From NCBI RefSeq assembly GCF_042186555.1, contig NC_133325.1:93967464-94031463 (forward strand): a stretch of DNA of 64,000 nucleotides. Direction: 5' to 3'. A program made the translations under genes and the position numbers. The DNA is from Aquarana catesbeiana (taxonomy: Eukaryota > Chordata > Amphibia > Anura > Ranidae). Of this stretch, positions 53,158 to 62,519 are shown one piece after another. How positions within the stretch are numbered: position 1 is the first letter of the stretch; every line of letters starts with the position of its first letter. Below the pieces are notes generated by a model. The model was given only the letters and a program-made list of their open reading frames with translations. It was not told the origin of the DNA and ran no database searches.

Positions 53158-54788
53158 CATTATCTCACAAAGGTGAGTACACCCCTCACATTTTTGTAAA
53201 TATTTTATTCTATCTTTTCAAGTGACAACACTGAAGAAATGACACTTTGCTACAATGTAAAGTAGTGAGTGTACAGCTTGTATAACAGTGTAAATTTTCT
53301 GTCCCCTCAAAATAACTCAACAGACAGCCATTCATGTCTAAACCGCTGGCAACAAAAGTGAGTACACCCCTAAGTGAAAATGTTCAAATTGGGCCCAAAG
53401 TGTCAATATTTTGTGTGGCCACCATTATTTTCCAGCACTGCCATAACCATGTTGGGCGTGGAGTTCACCAGAGCTTCACAGGTTGCCACTGGAGTCCTCT
53501 TCCACTCCTCCATGACAACATCACGGAGCTGGTGGATGTTAGAGACCTTGCGCTCCTCCACCTTCTGTTTGAGGATGCCCCACAGATGCTCAATAGGGTT
53601 TAGGTCTGAAGACATGCTTGGCCAGTCCATCACCTTTACCTTCAGCTTCTTTAGCAAGGCAGTGGTCGTCTTGGAGGTGTGTTTGGGGTCGTTATCATGT
53701 TGGAATACTGCCCTGCGGCCCAGACTCCGAAGGGAGGGGTTCATGCTCTACTTCAGTATGTCACGGTACATGTTGGCATTCATGGTTCCCTCAATGAACT
53801 GTAGCTCCCCAGTTCTGGCAGCACTCATGCAGCCCCAGACCATGACACTCCCACCATCATGCTTGACTGTAGGCAAGACACACTTGTCTTTGTACTCCTC
53901 ACCTGGTTGCCGCCATACACGCTTGACACCATCTGAACCTAATAAGTTTATCTTGGTCTCATCATACCACAGGACATGGTTCCGGTAATCTATGTCCTAA
54001 TCTGCTTGTCTTCAGCAAACTGTTTGCAGGCTTTCTTATGCATCATCTTTGGAAGAGGCTTCCTTCTGGTATGACAGCCATGCAGACCAATTTGATGCAG
54101 TGTGCAGCGTATGGTCTGAGCACTGACAGGCTGACCCTCCACCCCTTCAACCTCTGCAGCAATGCTGGCAGCACGCATTTTCCCAAAGACAACCTCTGGA
54201 TATGACGCGGAGCACGTGCACTCAACTTCTTTGGTCGACCATGGCAAGGCCTGTTCTGGGTGGAACCTGTCCTGTTAAACCACTGTATGGTCTTGGCCAC
54301 CTTCCTGCAGCTCACTTTCAGGGTCTTGGAAATCTTCTTATAGCTTAGGCCATCTTTATGTAGAGCAACAAATTTTTTCAGATCCTCAGAGAGTTCTTTG
54401 CCATGAGGTGCCATACTGAACTTCCAGTGACCAGTATGAGAGAGTGAGAGAGCGAAAACACCAAATTTAGCACACCTGCTCCCCATTCACACCTGAGACC
54501 TTGTAACACTAACGAGTCACATGACACCGGGGAGGGAAAATGGCTAATTGGGCCAAATTTGGACATTTTCACTTAGGGGTGTACTCACTTTTGTTGCCAG
54601 CAGTTTAGACATTAATGGCTGTGTGTTGAGTTATTTTGAGAGGACAGCAAATTTACACTGTTATACAAGCTGTACACTCACTACTTTACATTGTAGCAAA
54701 GTGTCATTTCTTCAGTGTTGTCACATGAAAAGATATAAGAAAATATTTACAAAAATGTGAGGGGTGTACTCACTTTTGTGAGATACTG
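53158..54788 (-). mobile_element. Tc1-like transposon D inside the solo LTR
   Basis: TA at 53156-53157 and 54789-54790. Tips CATTATCTCACAAAGGTG (left, mutated from CAGTATCTC) and the inverse right. Inner and outer AAAGTGAGTACACCCCT motifs are in each terminal repeat, as in element C, of which it is a close relative. Confidence 0.92.
53403..54414 (-). pseudogene. Tc1-like transposase (element D), broken
   Basis: Starts MAPHGKELSEDLKKFVALHK at 54414; the DNA-binding domain continues KTIQWFNRTGSTQNRPCHGR. A 7-bp deletion near 54175 and a small deletion near 53995 shift the frame. The catalytic first Asp is in the reduced stretch near 53950. TAG in DILK*SMNP (about 53752) stops it again. Then VFQHDNDPKHTSKTTTALLK (second Asp) and SSDLNPIEHLWGILK (Glu). 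Ends NNGGHTKY at 53403. The N-terminus is better kept than in element C. Confidence 0.88.
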
Positions 54789-55254
54789 TATTCGACCCCA
54801 GCTTGTCTCCGACTCTGCACCTGCCTGCTCCTTCTTCTATCTCGCTGCCAGCCTATTACCGACCCGGCCTGTACCTTGACTCCGCTCTAGCCTCTGCATC
54901 AGTTCCTGACCTACTCACCAGTGTATGACCCAGCCTGCCTGTACCTGCCTACACTCCAGTCCTCACAGAGCATCCATCCCTCCAGCTGCTGTAGCCGCTT
55001 CTCGGTCTGTGGTGTTCCAGTACCAGCCTGTTCCAGCTTCCAGCCTACCTGCTGTTCCTGGTCTTTTCGCTGTGTCTGCATTCCTCCACAACTCCGCTAG
55101 AAGTACTAGCCCAGCTCCGCTACTAGTGATCCTGCCAGGCACTGGTGCGACTCTGCACTCCTGCGCCTTCTGTCTGCTCTATCAGGGGCCTCAAGTCAGA
55201 GGTGTAAGAGAGGCCGTCCTCTGCATATCGGGCTCCACAACCAGGTACGTGACA

Positions 55255-55340
55255 GCAAGGCTCAGAAGTTCACAATGTACAGGTTGCAAGGCTCAAAAGT
55301 TCCTTATGTACAAGATGTAAAGTTAAGTACTGCATGCTTC
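55255..55340. repeat. 31-bp minisatellite, right part
   Basis: GGCTCAGAAGTTCACAATGT and ACAGGTTGCAAGGCTCAAAA continue the array cut by the LTR, in the same orientation and phase. Confidence 0.85.
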
Positions 55341-55743
55341 ACAGGCCAGAAGATAGGACAGAGGGGCTGCTGCCGAAGAGCAGCTACAACTTACAGAGGG
55401 TGTGCAGTCTGCGAAAGCGGGCTTTAGAAGGAGCTGCTGCTGGGACAGTAGGTAAAGGGCTATCGCCAGAGGTGCCCCCCGCACCCCCATATTGACTCCA
55501 CTGTGGGGTAATAATATTGCATGGCAGGCTAGATCGAGCAGACGTTATAGGAGCTGACTAATGATACCAGCTTAACTGGTATATGTTCGACAAGTCTATA
55601 GAGGGTAGACTGGAACCAACAAGAGAATGGACTTGGCTTTGCAATTAAATAACATAATATGTAGTTCCATGCTTTTAGAGACCACCTGAGTTTTAGTCAT
55701 CTATATGGGAAATAGAGGTTGTGATATCTAGGTTGTGCGATGG
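55341..55743. other. non-coding DNA
   Basis: No gene or clear repeat boundary seen. Confidence 0.45.
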
Positions 55744-56319
55744 CCACAGGCAGTGGCGTACCAACAGGGGGGGTCTGCCCTGGGTGCCACACATTGTGTG
55801 GGTGTCAGGCCGGTGCCACTTAGGAGTGGTCCAGGCCGCTAACAAGCAGGGCCCCATTGGCGCTGCGGAGTGCCCGGTGCATGCACATGAGACAGGCAGT
55901 GCTGTGCACTGTATTATTGCCCAGCGAGCAAGAAACAAGTAGGGCCAGGAGCTCCACTGACTCTCTGACCCCACCCCATGCCATGCAGCCTGTGAACTCG
56001 GGAACCAGGAGGCCACGGGGTAGGAGTTTAGATCGGTGTGGGAGTGGCAGCCAGCAGCACTGAGAACCCGTGGACAGTGAGCTTGGCTGGCCAGGATCAG
56101 GTAGGTCCTTCTCCCCACTGCCCATGACTGTTCCTAACCCTGTCAGTGGCCTGAGTAATCAGTGACAGCGGCTGGTTTGGGGTGAGGGGGAAAGGGATTT
56201 GCGGGGAATGCCCGCACTGCAAACCTCATCTATGGGGCTCCACAAGGCACATAGAGTGGCCAGAGGGGATCTGATGATCGAAAGGGGACTGTAGGTAAGG
56301 CTATTGGAATTAGAGGGCT

Positions 56320-56700
56320 TTGAGTGGTATCCCTATGGATAATGAAGTGACATTTGGGGGTGGAGTAATGGAGAGTAGAGGGGGCTTTGTAGGAGGGGCT
56401 ATGGAGAAGTGAGTGACATTTGGGGTGGAGTAATGGAGAGTAGAGGGGGCTTTGTGGGAGGAGCTATAGAGAGGTGAGTGACATTTGGGCTGGCGCAATG
56501 GAGAGTAGAGAGGGCTTTGTGGGAGGAGCTATGGAGAGGTGAGTGGCATTTGAGGGTGGGGCTATGGAGAGAGAAATTTGTGAGCAGGGCTATTGAGAGT
56601 AGAGAAGTGCATTATGGGTGGGGCTTTGAAGAGTACAGAAGGGGTTGTGGGTGGGGCTATGAAGAGTGCAAGGGGGGGTGATAGGCAAAGCAATGGAGAG
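56320..56700. repeat. tandem repeat of about 65-70 bp
   Basis: Unit contains GTGACATTTGGGGTGGAGTA, ATGGAGAGTAGAGGGGGC and TTTGTGGGAGGAGCTATGGA; about four recognisable units, then degenerate ones. Confidence 0.75.
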
Positions 56701-56734
56701 TTAGTTGGTGTTATGGAGCTAAGTGATTGGTGAG

Positions 56735-57060
56735 CGGTAATAATGTGCAGTAACCTAATGATGTGCAGTCCCCCCTAGCAACCAATCAGTGAGAAGTAAG
56801 GATGTGCAGTAAATTCTAGCAACCAATCAGTGAGCAGTAATAATGTGCAGTAACCTCTAGCAGCCAACCAGTGAGCCATAAAGATGTGCAATAACATCTA
56901 GCAACCAATCAGTGAGAGGTAAGGATGTGCAGTAACGTCTAGCAACCAATCAGTGAGCAGTAATGATGTGCAGTAACCTCTAGCATCCAATCAGTGAACA
57001 GTAATGATGTGCAGTAACTTCTAGCAACCAGTTAGTGAGTGGTAATGATATGCTGTAACC
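56735..57060. repeat. 41-bp tandem repeat, about 8 units
   Basis: Unit CAACCAATCAGTGAGCAGTA then ATGATGTGCAGTAACCTCTAG. Each unit contains CCAATCAG, a CCAAT-box-like word, in forward orientation. Confidence 0.85.
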
Positions 57061-57114
57061 CTGGCCAACCAATAACAATCACTTTTTCTTCTCAGTCCTA
57101 TGTTATATTATTAA

Positions 57115-57452
57115 AGTGAGAGAAAACTCCCTTGGTTGATTTCTACCTATAGGTAAGCCTATAATAAGGCTTACCTATAGGTACAGTAAATATCTCCTAA
57201 ATATGCACCAGTGATGTCACCTGCCGTTTCTTCGGAACTTGTGCCATTGAATAGCGACTCCTGCGCACATGCGCGGGAGTAATGTCATTGTGGTTCTTCC
57301 AATCAAAGGACAGGCTGAAGATGACAGCGCGCCGCTGGAAGGCTTCGTTTTAAGGTAAGTTTCACATAATGTGTTAGTGTGCGATGCATACTAGCACATT
57401 ATAACATTGCCTTGCAAAGTGTTTTTTTTTATTCACTGAGTTTACTTCCGCT
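57115..57452. mobile_element. TTAA-flanked MITE nested in the hAT-like element
   Basis: TTAA at 57111-57114 and 57453-57456. Left AGTGAGAGAAAACTC; right reversed AGCGGAAGTAAACTC. It contains a perfect-looking hairpin TACCTATAGGTAAGCCT facing AGGCTTACCTATAGGTA (57146-57184). Confidence 0.8.
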
Positions 57453-58187
57453 TTAAAGTGCACAGTAAACCGGTAGTTGTCATTATTTGTAATTTGGTAT
57501 AAAAATAAAAAAATAAAAAAAATGTGCTGCTCAATGTAAAATGCCCGGGCCTATTCTTCGTCCCAGTCCGGACCTGGGTGTCAGGCCGGCGTCACTTATT
57601 CACTGGGGGTGTCTGGGCTGGCACCTGGCAGTAGCACATAGTAAGTGCAGCGCTGCCAGTTACATGATGTATTTCTGTCTGGCGCCGACTGCCCAATGAC
57701 AATCCTCATTGGCGCCTTTTTGCAGAGGAGGAGGAGGGGCCTAGCAGAGGGAGGAGGATTCTTCCGGGTTCCGGCCGTAGTGCGGGAGGCGCTACACGTG
57801 ACGTCACTTGACGTTGGCGTCAGCACATTGATATGCATTGCTCCGCCTGCACAGGCCCGGATTTACTTTAAGGCAAACCTGTGCATGAAAGGATCCTCAC
57901 TGTTTGCCTTAAAGTAAATTAAATTACAGAGACCACACGATCGCTTATTATTTGGGCAGAGGGCTATGGACGTGGAAGGAAGTGTCAAGCCAGCCTGCCT
58001 GCCAGCCCAGCCAGGGCCTGCCAGTCACAGCCTGTCAGCCCAGCCAGGGCCTGCCAGCAATAGCCAGGCCAGCCACAGCCTGCCAGCCCAGTCAGGGCTG
58101 GGTGTTTTTACATTTTAAAGTTGGAGGGTGCCAGATATAGGATCCGCCCCAGGTGCCAAATGCTCTAGGTACGCCCCTGGCCACAGC

Positions 58188-59562
58188 CTAGTTTTCTCTT
58201 GTATGCCCACTGTCTAGCCGAAGGTCAATCCGCCACTTCAAACACTGGTGGTGTAGCAGTCATTGCATAGGATGCAGTAGGCGCAATATAAAAAAATAAA
58301 GTTGTAAGCAGTTCAGATTGATTACCTTTATCGTTGTTTTTCCCATTATACACTATATTTAGTTTGTATACTGGTTTCTCTAGAGCATTACACAGTGGGA
58401 CCCTATAGGAACTTGCCATTTTAGATCTGAGGGGGGAGCTGGGTTTGTAGAGGGGGGAAGTGGAGTGGGGGCTTTGGTGCAGGGTGGTGGGTGTAAGTGG
58501 AGAATATCCTTAAGGGTTTTTTTTTGGCTTATGTACAGCCCTTTGTTAATAATACATTTCCGATAATAAAGTTTATGGCAGCCTTAGTAGATGCTATATC
58601 CTCTGATGTGTTTTTTGTTGGGAGGATTATATCCCCTGCCAGTTTTTTTTTTTTTTTTGCCATTTGTGTCCCAATGGGGGGATTTCTCTTCACTTCCTGT
58701 TCCTGTAGCCAAAACAGGAAGTGAGAGGGAATCCCTCCAAAATGAGGAAATCCCTGGTTGTCACCAGATCTAGTGCCCCCATTGGAGTATTTCTCTTTCA
58801 TTACTGTTCTGGGGACAACCCGAAATTTGGGATTTTCCTTTACTTTCACTTTTGGTGTTAATAGTAAATATGACAAATAGAGAGGGTAAATCTTCCTAAC
58901 AAAGGCACAGACAATAAACAAGTGATAGATGTTCTAATCCCTCTCCACTCTATCCAACATAAACAAATGCTTATGACATCCATCTGACATCCTTCAATTC
59001 ATAAAATGGCTGTCAGCAGAACAACAGATGCATATGCAGCCACTGTTCTAATATCCTGACCGTGGCTGCCAGAATACAATAGGCCAGCAGGGGGGGATTC
59101 GTCCATCTGGACTGATAGCTTGCAAACTGAACGAAAATCATCTAATAGTGTATGGCCAGCTTATGAACCTAGACCCCTGAGTAGACTTGGTAGACAAAGG
59201 TTACTCCTGTGTGCCATGTAGTGCGCTGTCACAGTGATCGGCTATGGGAATTGCAAGATTGTGAAAAGTGATTACACTGGGTATATCTATAGTAATGACT
59301 GTCAAGTTGTTATCTTGGATTGATAGGTCTGCTTAAAGATGGACATCCACCCCTGCAGAATACAATAACAGCTGTTCACACTGGTACCTTGCAAAAAGCA
59401 ATATTAATTTTTTTGAACAGCATTTTGTATGCATGTTCATTACTAGTCACCTGGGAAAAAATTGACATGTGACTCAAAAAACGCACTTAAAAATGCATGG
59501 TGCATTGACTATAATGGAAGGCACATTTTTGTCGTGTTTTTCAAACAGTGTGCTAAAGACTC
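58188..59562. other. non-coding DNA
   Basis: No gene seen. A hairpin CACTTCCTGTT facing AACAGGAAGTG lies at 58690-58725 within repeat-like DNA. GTGTATGGCCAGCTTA at 59150 is another one-ended copy of the TGGCCAGCTTA-type MITE terminus. Confidence 0.45.
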
Positions 59563-59870
59563 TTTTTTTTTTTTGCAAAATTTTTTTATTGAGTTTAGAA
59601 AGGGGGGGAAGGTTACAAAACAAAGCCTATTGGGCATACCCAGGTTTAGAAAACAAGTAACAATAAAAAAAAAAAAAAAAAAACACAACAAACCCATAAA
59701 ATTTACAAAGTGGTAACCAACGCCTAAGGTAACCTCATTCGAATCTGCTGGGAGGTGCTGAAAAGATGGCAGAGAAAAAAAAAAAGGACTTTCCCCACAG
59801 AGTACAGGATCAAGCAAAAAGCAAGCAGGATTCTTTAAAAACACAGCGTACTTTAAAAAACGTAGCACAT
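59563..59870 (-). mobile_element. L1 3' end fragment
   Basis: Read on the minus strand it ends AAACTCAATAAAAAAATTTT then GCAAAA and a poly(A) run, a common L1 3' end in frogs. The T-run at 59562-59574 on the plus strand is the tail. No ORF2 is left, so it is a heavily 5'-truncated copy. Confidence 0.6.
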
Positions 59871-60361
59871 AGATAGATAAACAGGTATTTAAAGGGAACT
59901 ATTTTTTATGCACTTCTGTTGTGCTGGAAAGGAATTTTATTGCGGCAAAAGCTCACCAGTGATAACAGGGTCCATGTAAAGGGAAACTATAATACTGTAG
60001 TTTGAAAAATGTATGTCAGGTTTTTATGTTTGCCTGTGAGCCCATTGGAAAGATTTTACTGCCCTGTGACACCTGTAAAGGAAATGAGAGGTGCAGTCTT
60101 TACCGGGACAAGAAGGCCCAGACAGCAATAACAAAAATTAAGATTCTAATCCTTTTCCCTAGCTAACAAAAAGGTTTTTTTTGCCCACTTGGAGAGATTT
60201 TTAGGGCATGGTTGTGCTGTAAAGTTCTTATGTTTTTGAACAGAATGTATATTTGTCTTGTATGGTATATATTTATTACTGGTATATTTTTATTACTGTA
60301 AAAACCAGGGACGTGCGGACGTGGCTGGTGAGGCACTGGCTAGCATCAGAGCCAGATACAC
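59871..60361. other. non-coding DNA
   Basis: No gene. CAGGGACGTGCGGACGTGG at 60306 resembles a hAT-like repeat tip, one end only. Confidence 0.4.
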
Positions 60362-60446
60362 ACAGGTTACATACGCCACGAATGTTAGAGCAAGAGCAAT
60401 AATTGTAGCACTAGACCTCCTCTGTAACTCTAAACATGTAACCTGT
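60362..60446. repeat. 85-bp module with 11-bp perfect inverted ends
   Basis: ACAGGTTACAT at 60362-60372 and ATGTAACCTGT at 60436-60446 are exact inverses. Between lie AGAGCAAGAGCAATAATTGT and AGCACTAGACCTCCTCTGTA. I believe similar wording recurs in other genomes' repeats but cannot name the family. Confidence 0.5.
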
Positions 60447-60609
60447 AGGGCATGGCCTAGCGCGGGATGTGATCAGACGTGTTCCTGTGCAGCTCGGGTC
60501 TCTCCTTCTACCATCCTGAAACATCCTATTCATCCATGAGTGAAACTTGACACTAATTACGTCTACTCTGGCAGGACGATTTCCGCACCCTAGGGAGTCA
60601 TTTTGGTGG

Positions 60610-62083
60610 ATGGGAAAGCAGCAGGGGGAAGGAACAACCTCCTGCCAAGATGGCCGCCGCAACACCGTCCACGGGCCTAGTTCATTGCCAGCCTCCACTC
60701 CTGATCTCTTCAGGGATCTCTTCAGGGATAGCCAGGATGCTTCCCCGCCACCATCTCCTGAGATCCTGGACCCTCTGGCCGTGTCTTTTCAGGTGGCCTT
60801 GGACGAGGATGGTACGGATGACGGCAAGGGGCCTACACTTTTGGAGGTCCTTCGCTATCATTAAGGTAAATTACACAGACCTTATGTCAGGGCTGGGCTC
60901 AGCCCTTCCTTCTCTGAGCTGGCCGCTCAGCTGTAGGCTAATTGCCAGCTCCTATCTCTCCACTCCACTGTTGATGATATCCTGCTCGTCAGTCCTGCCT
61001 ACTTAAGCCGTCCAGTTCAGATGATCCCTGTCTTCGCCTTGGTCACATCTCTAGAGACGCTCTCCTGTGTTCCTGTTAAAGACTTGCTTGGCTGACATTC
61101 CTTCTGGCTCCAGATCCTGCTTGCTGTTCTACTACGCTGTTCTCTGGCTCTCTGACATTTTGGCTTGTCCGACTATCCGTTCCGGTTCCTGAACTGGCTA
61201 TGTTTTGACTACATTTACTTTGTTTACATTTTTTATTATTATTAAAAAAGTGTGATTTAACTGTACTTCTGTCTCAGTCTGATTCATGGTTTCTGACACC
61301 TTATGGGGAACCTGGATGGCCTAAACATTGACTTAACAATCATGCGGCACGACATGCAAAAGAACCGTGGCCGGATTACTGAGACTGAGCAATATATTAG
61401 TGACATAGAGGACACCATTAACCCCATCTTGCCCAAACTTAAATCCTATGGGGGGAAAATTGCAACGTTAGGAGGATAAGGTGGATGACCTTGAGAACCG
61501 TCTCCGCAGGAATAACCTGCGTCTGGTTGGTCTCCCGGAGCGAGTGGAGGAATCTGACCCTGTAGCCTTCCTGGAAAGCTGGCTTGAACAAGAATTTGGC
61601 CGCAATCAACTTTCCCCTTGCTTTGTGTTTGAGAGGGCCCACCGAGTCCCTGGATATCCCCTCCCTGAAGGTCACCCTCCACGTACGATGGTGATTTGTC
61701 TGCTTAATTACAGGGATCGTGATACCATTTTGGGGGCAGCCAGAAAGAAGGGAAGTCTCCGGATCAACAACGCTGTGGTGTCCCTGTTTCCTGATTATTC
61801 TGTAACAGTCTGCAATCAAAGAGCCAGTTATCAGCACGTCAAGCAGAAACTCCGGGAGCAATACTCCATGCTGTTCCCTGCTACCCTCCCGGTTACTCAT
61901 CAAGGGAGGGTTCACTTCTTCCAGTCCCCCAAGATGTTCTATCTTGGTGGGAATCATTACCTCACACCCCTAAGCCACCTGCCTGATGGATGTCCACCCA
62001 CTAAGCTGGAAAAGCTGACTGTTTTTTCTCTTCCTGCCCTTTCCCCTCATCTTTTTGTTATTCTTTGCCAAGGGCTCTGTTAA
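60610..62083 (+). pseudogene. L1 ORF1, split by a solo LTR
   Basis: Start MGKQQGEGTTSCQDG at 60610, echoing the MGK start of the L1 at 40010. An acidic Pro/Ser part (DASPPPSPEILDPLA) runs to the LTR at 60885. After it NLDGLNIDLTIMRHDMQKNR and ITETEQYISDIEDTIN form the coiled coil; a frame change at 61465-61480 follows. The RNA-binding core then has LENRLRRNNLRLVGLPERVE (61485-61545), FVFERAHRVPGY (about 61624-61660) and NYRDRDTILGAARKKG (61712-61760), ending at 62083. All hallmark blocks are present but the frame is not continuous. Native role: RNA-binding trimer of the L1 particle. Confidence 0.85.
60885..61298 (+). mobile_element. solo LTR with exact 5-bp duplication CCTTA
   Basis: TGTCAGGGCTGGG... 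to ...GGTTTCTGACA, flanked by CCTTA at 60880-60884 and 61299-61303. 414 bp; AT-rich before the end (TTATTATTATTAAAAAAG). It starts and ends TG/CA. It shares only the TGTCAGG start with the LTR at 52896; it looks like a different family. It arose after the L1 inserted. Confidence 0.88.
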
Positions 62084-62519
62084 CCCAAAGTTTGGTCGAC
62101 CATACACCTCTCCTGTGGGAGAGTAACTGGCCCTCATCTATTGAGCTGGCCCGAGTTTCCGTGGGGTGAACTTTTCTACCCCCTAAGTTTTTTGTTGAAC
62201 ACTGACTATTTTGTTTTCCTACTATTTTTTGTTTTCTATTGTCGGCCATGCCCCCCATGCATGGTAAAAGTTCAGGGTATAAGCCCACTCCCCCTTTTTG
62301 GAGCTGGGTAGGGGTTATGCTACCCTTATTGGGTAATGATTATACTACTGTGCATAGTTTTGCTGTTGTGTGCATGTTGTATGTCTGGATGTATGCTTGT
62401 GCGCCACTGCAACACTCTAGATCCTCTGTAGCCGTGACCTGAGATAGGGAGACTTATTTATGTCCTCCCCCTCCCCTCTTCCCCCCTACCCTATGGGTTT
62501 TAAGGTCTATCCTATGTCC

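Larger units (their letters stand above)
52896..55254 (+). mobile_element. solo LTR (Ty3/gypsy-like), split by Tc1 element D
   Basis: It begins TGTCAGGAAGGG and ends GGTACGTGACA, flanked by GTAAG (52891-52895) and GCAAG (55255-55259). The minisatellite consensus at this point is GGTGCAAGGCTCAG, so GCAAG is the original 5-bp target. Without the Tc1 the LTR is about 725 bp. It includes CCAAGATGGCGGCCGC near its start and a TATA-like GCTGTATAAACTGG at 53029. No internal retroviral-type genes are present. Confidence 0.8.
55752..58179. mobile_element. hAT-like non-autonomous element with internal tandem repeats
   Basis: Tips CAGTGGCGTACCAACAGG and, reversed, CAGGGGCGTACCTAGAG. Flanks GCCACAGG (55744-55751) and GCCACAGC (58180-58187) form an 8-bp duplication with one mismatch, the hAT signature. 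The inside is non-coding: two tandem arrays (56320-56700, 56735-57060), a nested TTAA element and a CCAGCCAGGGCCTGCCAG-type repeat (57990-58100). No transposase. Confidence 0.8.

Noticed and set aside
52896..61298. A complete LTR retrotransposon with two LTRs at 52896 and 60885
   Set aside because: The two LTRs differ in sequence and length, each has its own 5-bp duplication, and no gag-pol lies between them; they are separate solo LTRs.
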